Part shown: in pieces, positions 12,301-27,300 of the stretch
Numbering within the stretch: the first letter of the stretch is position 1
Layout of the letters: every line of letters begins with the position of its first letter
NCBI RefSeq assembly: GCF_964355755.1
Contig: NC_092676.1
Coordinates: 15,856,288 to 15,920,287 of the forward strand
Source of the DNA: Antedon mediterranea
Lineage: Eukaryota > Echinodermata > Crinoidea > Comatulida > Antedonidae
DNA length: 64,000 bases
Reading direction: 5' to 3'
Translations under genes and position numbers: made by a program
Notes under the pieces: model-generated
Databases searched by the model: none
Told to the model about the DNA's origin: nothing
Seen by the model: the letters and a program-made list of their open reading frames with translations, nothing else

Positions 12301-15300
12301 TACAATGCTCAATATTAAATTCTGTCATTTTTTTACAACACAGAAGTAATTAATTAGACATCGTTAGGCTAAATTAAAAACTATTCTTCAATTTGAGGAG
12401 TTAAATTTAGACGGAGTACACTTCATCATTTTGTTGCTTTTTATATAATAATCAAATGTACTGACTTGCTAAGTAGATTTTGCCAGAGTTCCTTCATTGC
12501 TATACTTGAGAACGTGACCACGTAGCTAGTAGTAGGCCATCCAAGTACAAATGATTTCTCAGCGGGATTAGACACCTCAGACACCTCATCTATACAGGTT
12601 GACAGCCAGAGCTCGCTTACTCGCAAACGTGCCTTCAATTTGAATGATGTATGTGATTTACTGAAACGAACATAAACACATCATTAGCATCTATTAAACA
12701 CTTACCAACACAACTGAAATGTATATATAAATTCCAACGTTGATGCAAATACATACATTGGCGTTTACTCATACTGATTTATTTTTAGTATGTGAAATAT
12801 TATATGTTGTAATAGTAGTACTGGCTTGTAGGTGTTTATGGCTAAGAATTGGTTTGCACAGTCAACTAGTACCAAAGCACACCTTAAGGGCATTATCCAA
12901 CAAATTATATCATGCTTCCGTTAAAAAATGCTTGTTAGCAGCATCAATAATCGCCGCCGACAATCGTTGTACCAGTTCATACTTAATAGATCTACCAGCT
13001 TTTCTCTTGGCTTGTTGTTGCCAGATACATAATGTTAAATTTATTCCCATACTCTCCTTAATGGATGCATTGAAAACATTTATAAGAACTTGATTTCTTT
13101 ATTTTGCAAATGTATTCCGAAAAAAAATGTTTACCACAGAGATTGAAATGTAAGTTTTGAGAAATATGTACTGTGATTACAAAAAATTCACAATGATATG
13201 GACGAAAAAAATGTCAACACATTAACTCATTCTGATACGCAATCAATCTACGTTCTATTTTCAGATTTTTATTGTCGGTATTTTTCTAAATATAGAATGT
13301 CCGAATCGTGATGACGTAAAGAGCATTAAAGTTAAGCCACTTTGACAAAACTGATCCAAAACTAGCAGACAATTCACAAACTTTTTTTTTATTTGTATTG
13401 TAGAGTATATTTCATGATTACATACAATTACATTGACGGACATTTGGAAAACACATACACTAGAGTCAAATGCATAATTAATACCAGTACAAAATAAAAC
13501 TAGTACTGCAGAAAAATACTTTTATGTGTAAAACAAACGACTTAAAGGTCATGTGTAAATAAAAATGTACAGCATTAATCCATAATTTTTAATATATAAA
13601 TAATTTATGATCAAACTTGACAAGAAGCAAACTTAAGATTGTAAAATTGTCTATGTATGTTATAAATTATTAATTCAACTGTTGTCAAGAATCTTGTCTG
13701 TCATATAATATTCATTCATATTCTGACATTTATATTTTATTTTCATTGTATTTAATCATCACACAGAATATTTAAACATATTTCGTCTTTTTTTCCAGTG
13801 TGTTGTTTTATCAGTAACTTGGTTGTACTTACTTGGGCTTGGCAACCAGGAGAAGGTCGCTAAACAAAAACAGATATCTTTCCTGCGATTGTAATCCTGA
13901 TATTAACGTTACAGGTACTTCTGAGATGAATTCACGGTTATTATTTGAGTATGGATGCCCACTCTCGTTTGCCAAACTTGATAATACCTGAAATGCACTT
14001 GGACTTGTCGGACTAAAAAAGAAAAACCTCAATAGATTAGATTTTCTAATTGTTAAATAAAATAATAATTGGCAATGGAAAAAATAATCATTACAATTTC
14101 TCTTGCCTTAGTCATGGATCCAATCATTTTAGTCTAAATTTAGGGCAATTAACCTAAACATGCTAATACGTATTCCATGAATACACTGGCGTACTTGGAA
14201 CTAATTCAATAAAAAAACTAATAATAGAACGGAGCCTAATTGGAAAACTAAGCACGTGTACTAGTGTAGTAATGCCTATAAGCGCATTCCTTCACAAATC
14301 ACAACAAATTTACCAATATGTCTAAAAGATTCAAAATGACATGTGACTTGCTGCTACATGGCATGTGTTAAAATTAATAAAGAATAAATTAAATTGTGAC
14401 ACTTTAGTATTAAACTTCGAAAAAATGGCAAATCTTTAAGTAACATTCTCCGTTTGTTTTCAAATTAAATCAATAGTTTTTCGAGTAGGAAATGAAGAAT
14501 TTTAACTTATTGAGTTGAAGTTAGAACTAACAGTATTTGTAAGTGTTCCTAAATATATTGAAGACTGTTTATATTTGATTGGGATGTGCTTCAGTATAAA
14601 CTACAGTATAATAAATATACAACTCATTAGCACATGTTAAATTACAATATACAGCAATTGTTTGTATTTAAACAGACTCAATATTTACACATACAAATTC
14701 CAATGCTATAAAATTGGAATTATAGAGTTGCTCCTGGTATTTTAAGTTACTTTAGTCTGCTGCTTGCCCAACAAAAAGGCACCATAAACACAACATCAAA
14801 AGAGTTCCAAGTAGGGTTTGTCCATGGTCTGTCTGACACATGTGTTCCCCAATGTAATTATCCTACTGTTGATGTACAAGGGGCCTGTTAATCTGCTCAC
14901 ACTCAGGTGGGCCTCAATTTAATTGATATTAAAGGTTACATTATCTTGACACCCTAGGCAATCATCATCATTGTAAATTTGTGATCACAATGGATTATTT
15001 GGGCCAAGGTTTTTTGGGATAACTTTATGCTTTGCACATGGTTGTAGTTATGGTAGGCATGCCTGGTTCAATTCTTGTATACATAGGCATTAATTTTTTA
15101 ATTAGTGGGATAATCCAGGCCTGTGCTAATCACTTATCTTATTCAGACCTAGATAGAAAGTTAATGGCTTCATATTGTACCATACAGTACAGTTGTTTTG
15201 ATGTTTACATGCACATTTTCCTTGACCAAAACATACTAATAAGCAAATACTAATAGCACTCAGCACAAGATTTAACAATATAAATCTTTCCTTCTCCAAC

Positions 15301-18300
15301 TAATGCAAATAGCTAAAATATGGATTAGGGTGGAATTAAAGGCTGCAAACATATCCTAAACTACGCATTCTTTAATAATTCATCACAACTACCACCACAG
15401 TATAAACAATTCTGTCATGAAATAGTCTTGTACAGTGGTTTACACAAAAAAGGAATATTATTAGATGATGAAATTGACATGTATTTTATACTTTTAACAA
15501 ATTTAAATTATCATTGTTAAGCCATTTATAAACAGAATTCTATGTTAAATAGATATAATAAAGATTTGATTTTGAAGTAGATGATGGGTAAAATAATCCT
15601 GAATCTACGGCATTGCTAACTATATGAAGTTTTAGAGTGTCGTTTTTGTACAGAATATAAATAAATGAAATGCAATCAACTTTGATAAATACATCTTTTA
15701 ATAATAAAATAAGGCAGGTTGCCAAGATATGCTGCCTAGCCCAAGTAATATCACTTTGCAATGAACCATTTTATGACACCCAAAGAGGATCATGTCTCCC
15801 ATGACAAATCATAGTTACCATGACTTCAGAATTTGAGGTCATAGGTTAGGGTAAGTACACCTTTCATGTCTAACTTTCTGCATTAGTACTTTATTATTAG
15901 CAGTGTGTACAGGGGTATGGGAGTGCTCAACAACTATTTCTAGCAAATTTGATATTTCTCAATGAATATTCCACTGTTGATTTTATACTTTTAAATCTAA
16001 TGAACACAATGCTCAAGTAATACTTTAATAGAGGCTACAGATAAACCAATTTCGATGACTAATTAAAGTACAGACATCATTACAAAAAAGGCTAGGTTAG
16101 CTAGTTATGTATTTATTATTTAATGTATTTTTTTTACTAATCCATATCATGTAGGTTATGCATTTAGAGGTTGACATTATACAGCATACAGGTAGTTTCA
16201 TCCTTCAGATAATACAGTACCGGTATGTATAGGCTTTTATTTGGCCTTCTCTACTGACTGTATATTACTTGCATAAATATCAAATTGACACAAAGTGAAA
16301 ACCTGCAATTGTACACAATAAAGTATATGCATCTTAACAAAAAATGTTTGTTCAAGATTGCATTGTACAGATACCTTAATATGCTTTGAGAACAGATATA
16401 AAGAATTTATACAGCAAATTGTATACAATCATCCAAATTCCAAATCATTAATGCTATTTGGGGTTATTTTTCAAGGGGTACATTATTTAGTGGGGGTAAT
16501 TGTCTGGATACATGAATATTAAAAAAGAATGATAAAACTATAATAAGTACATACAGTACAGAATAAACTATGTAAATAAATAATAAAACAAGGACAGGAT
16601 ACTCGTTTTTCTTTCTGTTATTAACTTTTATCCAACATAAAATTAAAATAAGTTGTTTTATCTTTAAATATATTTTGGACTGTCACAAGTTGTAACATAT
16701 TTCAGTAGCTTGTACTATACTGTAGTAAAAATTAATAGTGTACCTATTTAATTTAAATAAGTAAATAACAAAATCAATAAAAATTGTCAAATCTATGTAT
16801 TTATGCTGATAATGTTTACTGATGATTATCATACAATGTGACGCTAAACACGTACACCAACATGATACGATGTATTGACTTAGAAAAAAACAAATACACA
16901 ATAATAATCACAGTGTAAAGTTTAGTACATAAAAGATATATCAGCATCTCACACACTTGTGGTCGGTTTCAAGAATGGAATGACATTAATTGATTCAATT
17001 TCTAGCAGACTAAAATTTGAGAACACAATACCAGCTAAGTCATGTAAAACAAGTGAATCATTTACAGTGTGGTTAATGAATCATGAAGGGAAAGTTCTTA
17101 AAACAAAAGTGAAGTTGTTTTAACAATATCACATTCTCGAGACATTGAACGAGGGTCAGTAGATTTCTTATTAGACACAGAGGCTTGTCAAATTCCAACA
17201 CGAACAAGTTGATTAAAGCTAATGTACAGTGCTGTATGAATGTATATTGATTAAAACATCTGACAGTGATAAAATAATGGTAACAAAAGAGCATTTACAT
17301 TACACATGAATACTGTACATTCAGTAAAAAAAATACATCAAGTACTATATGTTATATAGTGTAAAATAACAATTTATGGAAAAAATTTAAATATTTATAT
17401 TACAGTAGGGTTGCAATGACTATATAATTCTCAATAAATTTCATGTCAAAAACATACCTTTTATCTGTGCTTTTATTCCGATTGTTAAACGCACTGCGGA
17501 TGACCGCTGAAGGGGCCGACCGTCGTCGCATTACTAACCCCTTGAATTTCTGAAATATTAAAAAAAAATATTTAAATCATTAAGAATCATATGGGTTTTA
17601 ATTATCATTCTAATAGTCTAATGAATGTGATGGGAGTTAGAATGTTTTTAATCCAAATACTGTAGCTGTCTTATCTAAAGTCACATAATGAGGCATTGTC
17701 AAAGCACTCTATTTCCATCTTGTGCTGTGTACAAGTGAAACCTTTCAAAATTAAAGAAAAAAAAAATATTATGTCAGTGATGTATTACAAATTATTTGCC
17801 TAATGTCTGTCAGCCATCCGTGTAAATATTTTTATTTGATCTAGAAGATGGATAGTTGAATCCTTGGGGGATCTTAATTTCCTTTGGCTCCTTAACGATA
17901 TTTAGGAATTTTCCTAAGGAAATCTGAGCCTTGTGTTAATTGGATATTACGTCTAAAAAAATGTCTTAATGGTGTTGCGGACAAATATCAAACAGAAAGT
18001 GCCCCCTACCCACTAATTATATACCTTAAATTGTCTTTTGGTTTTAATTGTCCTGAAAAGTACACTATACAGCTGTTGTTTGGTTAGTAGAATCTAAAAT
18101 GTTTCTGTAAGTTTTTTAAACACTTTTTAAAAAGTAATCATTTTAAACATAAAATAGTAAATTCTTTACACAATTTAAAAATTGTCCCTAAAAAAAAGTG
18201 TATAAAAACATGTTAATTAAGGCACAAAATGTTCATACTGTACAACACTATACTCATAGCTGGCATACAGTGTATTGCGATAATAAGAAAATAATAATAA

Positions 18301-21300
18301 TATTTTCAGCCCGTTCTTTTATGAATGGATTGATAATTAATGATGTGGTGCTGTGGGATCCCCTCAGTTTTCACTATCTTATTTTATTTTAGTTTTTTTT
18401 AACAGTGTACACAGTAAACCACTTATACTTATCAGAAAGATTTAAATTAATTTGTTTTTTAAGTTTAACTTGTTTAGTGCATAGTTTTTTTGTTTCATTT
18501 CGGTATTTCTTATGCATTAATTAAACTAGTACTACCTGTATAATTTTACTTGGTGTAAATATACAAAGTTTGACATGCCATCTAAATATGTTTAATTTAT
18601 TTATATAAAAAAACTTATTAATACACAAAATCCAAAAATATTTATTATATTCCATGTGGGAGAACCTAAATAATGTTTATTTTAAATTAATTTGTCCAGA
18701 AAAAAATTCAAATAAAATATTATACTATTGGTAGAATAACAGTGAAAGCCAAATGGGCAGACTTTGCGGCGACTTCACTATCAATTGTGAGTGTTTTTAA
18801 CCTTATTTCATAGTATTGATTGACGATTGGCTACTAACAGTAAAGGTATGTAAAGAAACACAGCAAGGCATGTCACATACATCTAATCTTAAGAAAATAA
18901 TACATTCATGATTAAGATCTGAAGCTCATGTCAGACAGGGTGAACATTTATAAAACAGACGAAGCATTATACAGTTCTTATGTGTGCAGTTTACTCAGCT
19001 AATAACACACATTTATGTTCCTTGGGAATCCTGAATGCATTTTAACCTTGAATAAGGCTTTTTTTTTTCTAAAAGAAGAGTAATAAATTTGGCTTGCCAG
19101 ATTATATAGACATTAATTTGACAGTTTTAATGGCAATCTTAACATAATATTGAAGGTATTATAGCATAGTAAACTGTTGTACCACAATCACCTATTATTA
19201 TTGTCCATAGGCCTTTTCACACAAAACTTTGGCAATATTGCCGGTCTAGACCCATTTACACAGAAGGTAATATTACGGTAATTTTACTGTTTTCTGTGTG
19301 AAGAGGCGCAATATTTAAAACTTACTGTCTTCATAAAATAGAGGAGAGGTCGAATTTAAAAAAAAAAATGGCGGGCACCGCCGACAAAACATGCCATGCG
19401 CGCACATGTTTGCTGATGTTGTTTTGTGTGTCCGATAATATTTTTGAAAATATTATCTTGTAAATGTATGTAAATTAGTTTAAGTGATAATGTAATATAA
19501 AGCAGGGGAAATAATTTATTTATTTAATTAAAATATTTGATTGACTCAAATTTTATGAATATGATGACATGGTAATGAATAGACTTCATCTTTTCATCAT
19601 TTGTTTCTCTTATAATCCAAATCATTTTAGTTTTAAGCCCTTTAGGACAATCGACAGATTATTATTAAGCGCTAACTATATAACAACATTAACTGTACAT
19701 TACTATCAATGAATAACATTCTGAATTGGGTTTAACAAACTTTAAAGCATCCGGGAAATACTGTACCACCCACTGCTGTACCTCCAGAGGAACTATAGTA
19801 TTTCCTGGTCTATGATCATGTAATCAAATAAAATATATATTTAAAACGCTTCCTTTCGTACCATCACCATCATACTTATACCGCAGACCAAAATTTCTTC
19901 TGTTTAGTTAAGTGTAAAATTTAACATAAACTCTCTTTGATAGGTTAGTAGGATAGGCTCCAGTGGCAGATATATGAAATACCAGAGGCGGTACAGATGA
20001 AAGGACCAAGTTCTTTGTCAAACCCTTTTTTCGACAATAAGGCCAAAAAAATTGGGAAAAGAATCTCAAAAAGAAAGAGGATGCCTAAGGATGAACGATG
20101 ACAATATTGTGTCCCCTGGCTCAATTTCGTTTAATTAATATTATCACTACACTACAGTGTACGCATAAATATGCATAATCTATTCCTCCTCAATTTATCT
20201 CAAAACTGTTCACTGATTTGAACCCTAGTATTATACCTCTACTCTTTGAATTAATGAAATAAATGTTCTTAAAAATGTACTAGCCACATACACCATGTGC
20301 ATTTACAGTGTGACATAAGTCCACATCATATGATATACAGAACTCATAAACATAAATTGTAATAAATAAAAAATAAATCACATCAAAATATATTATGCTG
20401 TATGTCAGAGCATGTAAATGGATCCCAGTCACATGATTTAGAAAACACTGCATTTATGATCGAGATGGAGATGTACATTTTCGTAACCTTATTAAACACT
20501 ATTGCCTATTTCATAAAGCAATATTAATTAATTTTTTAAAGAGCAGAAACATGACCTTAAGATTGTCTGTCCTTGTTATGTAGGTGTGAAAATTACTCAG
20601 CATACTCCCATGTCAGTTTATGCCTCATAAAATTCAATCTCAGCTGCTACTCAACTATTGGTTGAACCGGAATTTACCAAAGGAATATCATATTTCTGAT
20701 ATACTTGGCCTACACTTCAAATGGCACCAAGCCCTTAAATCTTATAAAGACAGTAAGGTTGATTCATAAGGGCAATGACCAGTAAACTTGTGACTTCACA
20801 AAGACACATTGATCATTATATCATAAGGTATACAGTAGTTCTGTTTGAAGGAAATAAACTTGTTTAAATAGTTTTTTAAAAGTTATCTTCATTTTTTAGC
20901 AGTAGAAATGGGGCTACAGTATGACCAGTTAAATCACATTCTCAAAAAAATAGTTAAAACCGTTCGGGCAATTACTGGTTGGAACGATATACAGTAGTAG
21001 TTAATAAAAACTAAATATGTCCACTCATTTAAATTTACTTGGAGAATTCCACTTAAACTAGTCATTTTACAAGTTAGTTCTGTACGTTTTATGTCTAAAA
21101 TAAAACACACACTATTTTAGTATTAATGAATTAATCCCCAAACCAGGAAATAATAACTACACTGTAGACATGCTTCTTTCCCTCCCATATCACGGCCCAA
21201 AACACCTACAAATATTTTTTTTTTAAATAAGGAAGCATCTATATATACACATATATTTTAAAAATTTGCAATATAGAATCTGTAAAAATTAAAGTTGTCA

Positions 21301-24300
21301 CGTAGAGTAGTCTGAAAAAAAACCCCAAATATTAAGCTGACATTACTTTTTAAATCAATTTTACTAACTGCGATACCTGTACTACTGAAAATTCTACTCT
21401 ACTACTGAAGATTCTTGAAAATGATCGAATAGATTAAAACGGAAAATTCTCAAAATGTGTTCTGTCTCTTATTTGAGGTTACATTTATTCTCGTTATCTG
21501 CTGTGTAGAATTTAGTAAAAATATATTGTCCCCAAAATCATGAAAAATAAAGATTAATAAAATCAGACTAGAATTGGTCATAGTTTATGATGATTTCACT
21601 ATCTAAAAAGATAAAATAAACAGTTAAAAACTCATTGATTTTTTTTTTGGCTTTAAATTAGGTTTTTTTTAGGTAAATAATTTTTTTGCCAATCCAATTT
21701 TTGGTCAAAGTGAATAACTATAATGTGACATTAAAAAAATAACATATTCAACAAAAAATATTTCTTCATATATATGTTTTTTTTATAGAATCAAACCACA
21801 GTAAAGATTGTTTAATTTCAAATATGATTCAGGGGATGGGCAAAATGGACAAACAATTAAGGGCGGGATAAATGTCTATTGTGAGAGAATTCATACCTAC
21901 CTTGGGCTGTAGCTTTTGAAGGATATACTGTGTAACATTAAATAATGAATTGTAAGGGTATTGTAAGCTCTGAAAAGCTGAGGTATTTTACCTCCATATT
22001 TTGAATAATGGCATGATGAGAAATAGCAATATTATTTAATTACTATAATAAATGCCACAATGCCACACTTTATTACTTTCAATGCCAGTATATATTACAA
22101 ATCAACTTTTTAAAGCTAAAAATAAGACATATTTTATTAAACAGTATATAATTTTAAAAATTAGATCTAACATTTTAATATGGTCAAACAAAACAGTTTT
22201 ATATGAAAATCATTAATAGTGCCAATCATACAGTAAATTAATATTGCTTTTATTTTATTTTGATTTATGATCTGTTTTTCCATCTTTTAAAGTTTTATTA
22301 TTTTACACATTAATGTTTATTTCAGTATTACTATTATAGTCCATGAGTGTGACTGCTTTACAGTAAACATTATACTCTATCTAAGTAATTGTATGCAAAA
22401 AATACACTGTAAGACATTTTGATCGTCCGATGTTACTAATGACAATTGTAACATTGTCAGGAGTATGACAGTTTGACATTTGTTTGGCAATCTTTCCTTC
22501 CAAAAATCTCTGGATAAATTACATTACATATGATTATCCTAAAAAATGAATGAATATAGAAAACAAGAAACTTACCTTGTTAATATCACCATGTTTGTTA
22601 ATCCTTAAATTATTTGTTAAAGAATCAGATTCACTGATTCTTCGACGTAGTTTACTATCTTTATTTAACATGCTAACAGCTATCATTGTTAAAATAGCAT
22701 GACCTGACTCCCATCACATCCAAACTCTAACTAAGCTCAGCAATTACATCTGACTGTATATACACACACACTCACTGTAAGCAATCCATCAAGATAAGTT
22801 CAAGGACAACCCACTAATAAATATTCATTAGAAGCTGTGTATACAAACCATCACAGCATGTACCATTTTTAATGAATATTCATAACAGTTGTAATGCTCC
22901 AATGAGCAGCTCTCAATATAAGAGTATTTTTCCCTTATGAATATTTATTTAAATTTGAAAATTTGATTAAAAATGGGAACACTGTCTCCATGAATTGTCC
23001 AAGGAAGTAATTCTAGTGTTTGTTTAAGTGATTAAATGGCATATTAAATAATTTAATGAGATTCTAATAGATTTTAATAGCAATTATGATTTCAATGGAG
23101 ACTCATTGTCCAGTCTAGTACAAAATCAGAACAAATTATATTAGTAGGTTACAAATCTGTGAAAAATATCGATCATCAATCAATTTTTAAAGATAAATAA
23201 ATATGTCATAATGTGAAAAGGCAGAGAAATTTAAATTCATTAATAAATAGAAAATAAAGAAAAAAAAATCCTGATAAATAGATTTATTGTTTACGCTTGA
23301 ACGTTAAATTGAACTAAATGTAAATACACCAGGATATATTGACAGAGATAGAAGCTGTACTAGTATTGTAAGAAGTATGTACATACGTCATTACGAGATC
23401 AACAAAATATACGGACTACATAAGTTGTTTTTGACAACATTAAGTTTTGTTATTGAATAAATATGCAACAAACTAATGTGTTTGTAATCGGGTAAAAGTT
23501 GATAGTGGGCATGTCATCCATATAATTCAGCTTAATATGTGTGTCAAGATAGTAAAGAGGATTGTCGTCTTTTCTATCCAAATCTTTTAAGTTGATTTAC
23601 TTTTTACAGATAGTGTACAAACAACACAACTGAAGATTTACTGTACACTCAGTGGTTGCTTATAAATAGTTAAATGAAAGACTGAACTTACTACTACTAT
23701 ATGTTATATCTTTTTTACTGATATTCCTGAAATTTATGGGGTAGGTTGGTCCCCAGTTAGATTTGTAAAAACAATAGAAGGAAAATGATAATATCAAAAT
23801 GGTTAATTATACACTATGTACATGTAGAGTAATGTATGGGTACTACATGTAGGGTAAATAATTAATTCAAAAAAACTATTGCTTAATATGTATTTACAGA
23901 ATAAAACCAAATGTTATGTACTAAGAATAGAGTAAATACGGGTCAGATTTGCGTTCAGCTGTCTTTACTTTTATACATAAAATTACTCTGTCTCAGTAAA
24001 AAATGGAATTTATAATTCTCTGGGGGCTATTTTATGGCAATTGCTATATGGTTTGCAGCCAATAGTATACATCTGTTAAAGTTTTCATGTTATATTCAAA
24101 TGAAATTGGCATATTTTAGGCCAGACTGTGTCAAAAGACCACCATGATAATTACAGTCTTTTATGAGACACATTTCCAGTTGCAGCATGGTTCTCAAATT
24201 TAACAGACATTAGTATGTCCCTCTTTCTAGTATAATTATACAGTAATTGCAATTTAAGAACAGAATGTACATCATGTGATATGGTTAGCACCCAATGATA

Positions 24301-27300
24301 CCTGCTTACTGACTAAACTTTGACTTTCATTTTTAGTTTTATGTAAGTTTATTACAGGAACTTGCAGATATAGAATGCAGTGAAACCGCATTAAAGAAAA
24401 ATAAACCTTATTAACAGCAGCAATATACTAAGGTGACACTTTCACATGGGATGAATGAGGAAAAACACTAAGGCACTTTGTTGGATAAGGTTTTAACTGT
24501 ATGTACTTTTACATGCAGAGAAATAATTTGGACAACCGCCCTATTCAAGTGACATCCCTAGTATGGGAACACTTTCCTATGAAACAAATAATAGGACACT
24601 TTGTTGAGCTACTGTGTACAAGACTTTTTACAAATTCTACAATACTAAATATACTTTACTTGTTAGTTTAACAAACTTATAGTTTTGAACAAACACTTTT
24701 TAAATGATATTGATATAGTATGTACTATGAATCATATTTGCTGAATTTTATATCCTTTGTTCGAAATTGAAATTAATACAGAATTGAATATGGAATACAT
24801 GATTGGTCCTGAATAGGTTCAGGATACAAGGAATCTGACGTAAAGACAGAACTTACAAAGACTAAATGACAAAGCTTACAATCATGTCATGCTTCAGCTA
24901 AAAGAACTAATTATCCATTTACAGAAAATTTTATTCAAATAATGTTCCTTCTATTTTATGAACACATATTTCTACTTTACTGTGAGTAATAATTATACAG
25001 TAGTTAAAAGTGTAATTCAAAAAATAATAAATTATGGTCAACAGTTTATTAATATTAACCATATAAAACAATAATTAATAATACAAACAATTGTTGTACC
25101 ATTGTCCAGTTTCTTACTACTAATACTTATTATTATTTGTACCACAAAAGTTAAATACAATCAAAACTAAATTTTGAATAAGGAAATCAGTCATTTCGAG
25201 CATCTTGATGATGAATGTATTAAAATCTATTAAGTTATACATATTAATGCTTTTTTTCACTTTGTTACTACATACTGTACAAAAGAGGAGATAAGAGGAC
25301 ACATGAAATGAAGGAAAATGTGAAGAGGGATTAAATAGAAGAAAGAAAAGACACAGAAGATATAAAATGGCAGGGACAACTCTATGAATGGGAAAGAATC
25401 AATATTAAAACATTTTGTTATAATAACTAAATATTTTCAAACCAAATTTAAATGTTTTGCCTTTATATATGTTATACTTTTTAATGCATACCATTCTGAA
25501 TATTAATAATAGGCCTATATTAATCAATTAAGATTAAGATTTTGTCAAATAAGTATTTAAATGAAGAAGGAATAAACACATTTATCATGAAAATATCGAG
25601 GGTAAACTTACTTGATCTGCGTCCAACATTGGAAGCAGAAATTTTCCAGAAGGATCAGAATGAATGCGAAGATAATTCCAATGATTTCCAGGCATAGTTA
25701 AAATATTTCCACTGTTGTTATTAGATGAACATTTAGAAAAACTAGATTGATGTAGGAGCAGAGGGTACATAAAATACATTGTACAGAGAACTTAAAAATT
25801 GTGTTGGTTACCCATTGCCCTGTGACACCAAAGTAAGCTCAAAGTACTCCTACAGAAAGTTCATGCATGCTTCAATGATTTTCATGAATATTCAGTAGGT
25901 TTAAATCAAAGTAAAATCTTTTCTGCTGTTGTTATTAACAAAGTATCTATGAATGGAGGAATTCAGTTTGGCTTTAATTGTATGGAGTGTTCCTAAGGGT
26001 CCTAATGGGGGTGTTGTATAGAAATCATTGTCATTCGTCAGATGACGTCATAATACAACAAGGCTTTTCAAGCAAATTCTGAAACGGTTTCAATATCACG
26101 ATTGCGAGTATTAGATAATTAGTGGGCGGAAACGAAGAATAGCGTATATATCAATGTTATTGTGTAGGCATGTCATATGACCTACAGTATGATGACATAC
26201 CGATATCACATTCTTTAATCATTACTAAAATAATCACACTGGCAAAACTGTAATTTAATCAAATTGTATTATTAAATCGACTAAAATAAAATCATTATAA
26301 AATAATTCAAAATAATTTTACATAAGGAAGTTATTTTATGATATTAAACAAAAAACAAGTTTCATTAAATGATGTTAATGTTCCTCATTGCTTCTAGATT
26401 TTAAAATCAATTATGTGAAATACTATATTTATCATCTGTTTTGTTTTGTAATAATGCTTTTTGCTTTCTGTTTTTTTTTTTATCTAGGCCTAACAAAAGG
26501 TTTTATTTAGGGAATTTGACTTCTTCTTCCTTACTTGGACACTGTTAATTAATTTCACTTTACATAATCATTTTTAAATTTGTCCACAAAACTGATATTT
26601 ATACATATTTAATATATTTTATTTACATAATAAATATTAGAATGGAAATAATAAATAAAATGTATTATGTCTATAGAATAAAAATAAATCCCTGTCTTTA
26701 GGTCTTGATCCAGGAAAACAAAAACACAACACAATATTATAATTATTAAAACATAAATATATGACAAAAAGTAAAGCTACAATATTTTTTTTTTTTTGGA
26801 GAATTTCCATTAATTTTCAACCACAAAACTTCCTTCCGTTTTGTATAAATCCCACTAAATTACCAGGAATAACCATATGTCCTGTTCATTGACTACCAAG
26901 TACTTACAAATCCCTTCCTTCTCTACTATCTCAATACAAATGTGTCATTATATCGTTAGTGCTTAATCGCAGTTACTTTTAGTTTGGAACTTTTGGAATA
27001 ATTTTGCAACAGTTCTTTTGAGGATTAAAAAAAAACTATGCCAGTGGCCTTGAATAAATCTACTCTGTAATACATCAACTACAACTAAGAATGCTATCTG
27101 AGTTCAATGACCTAATGAATAGAACTTGTGACTATAGAAGAACCTTGACTTTCAACAAAATCATAGAAATTTAGGTAAAAGATTAAATAAATGTACGTAA
27201 AATTTAGTTATTTTTGGATCTTTTTCATTCTGGATTCATAATTTAAAAAAAAAATTACTATACAACCTAAAGCAATCTCTTGCAAAAATTCATGTGCAAC

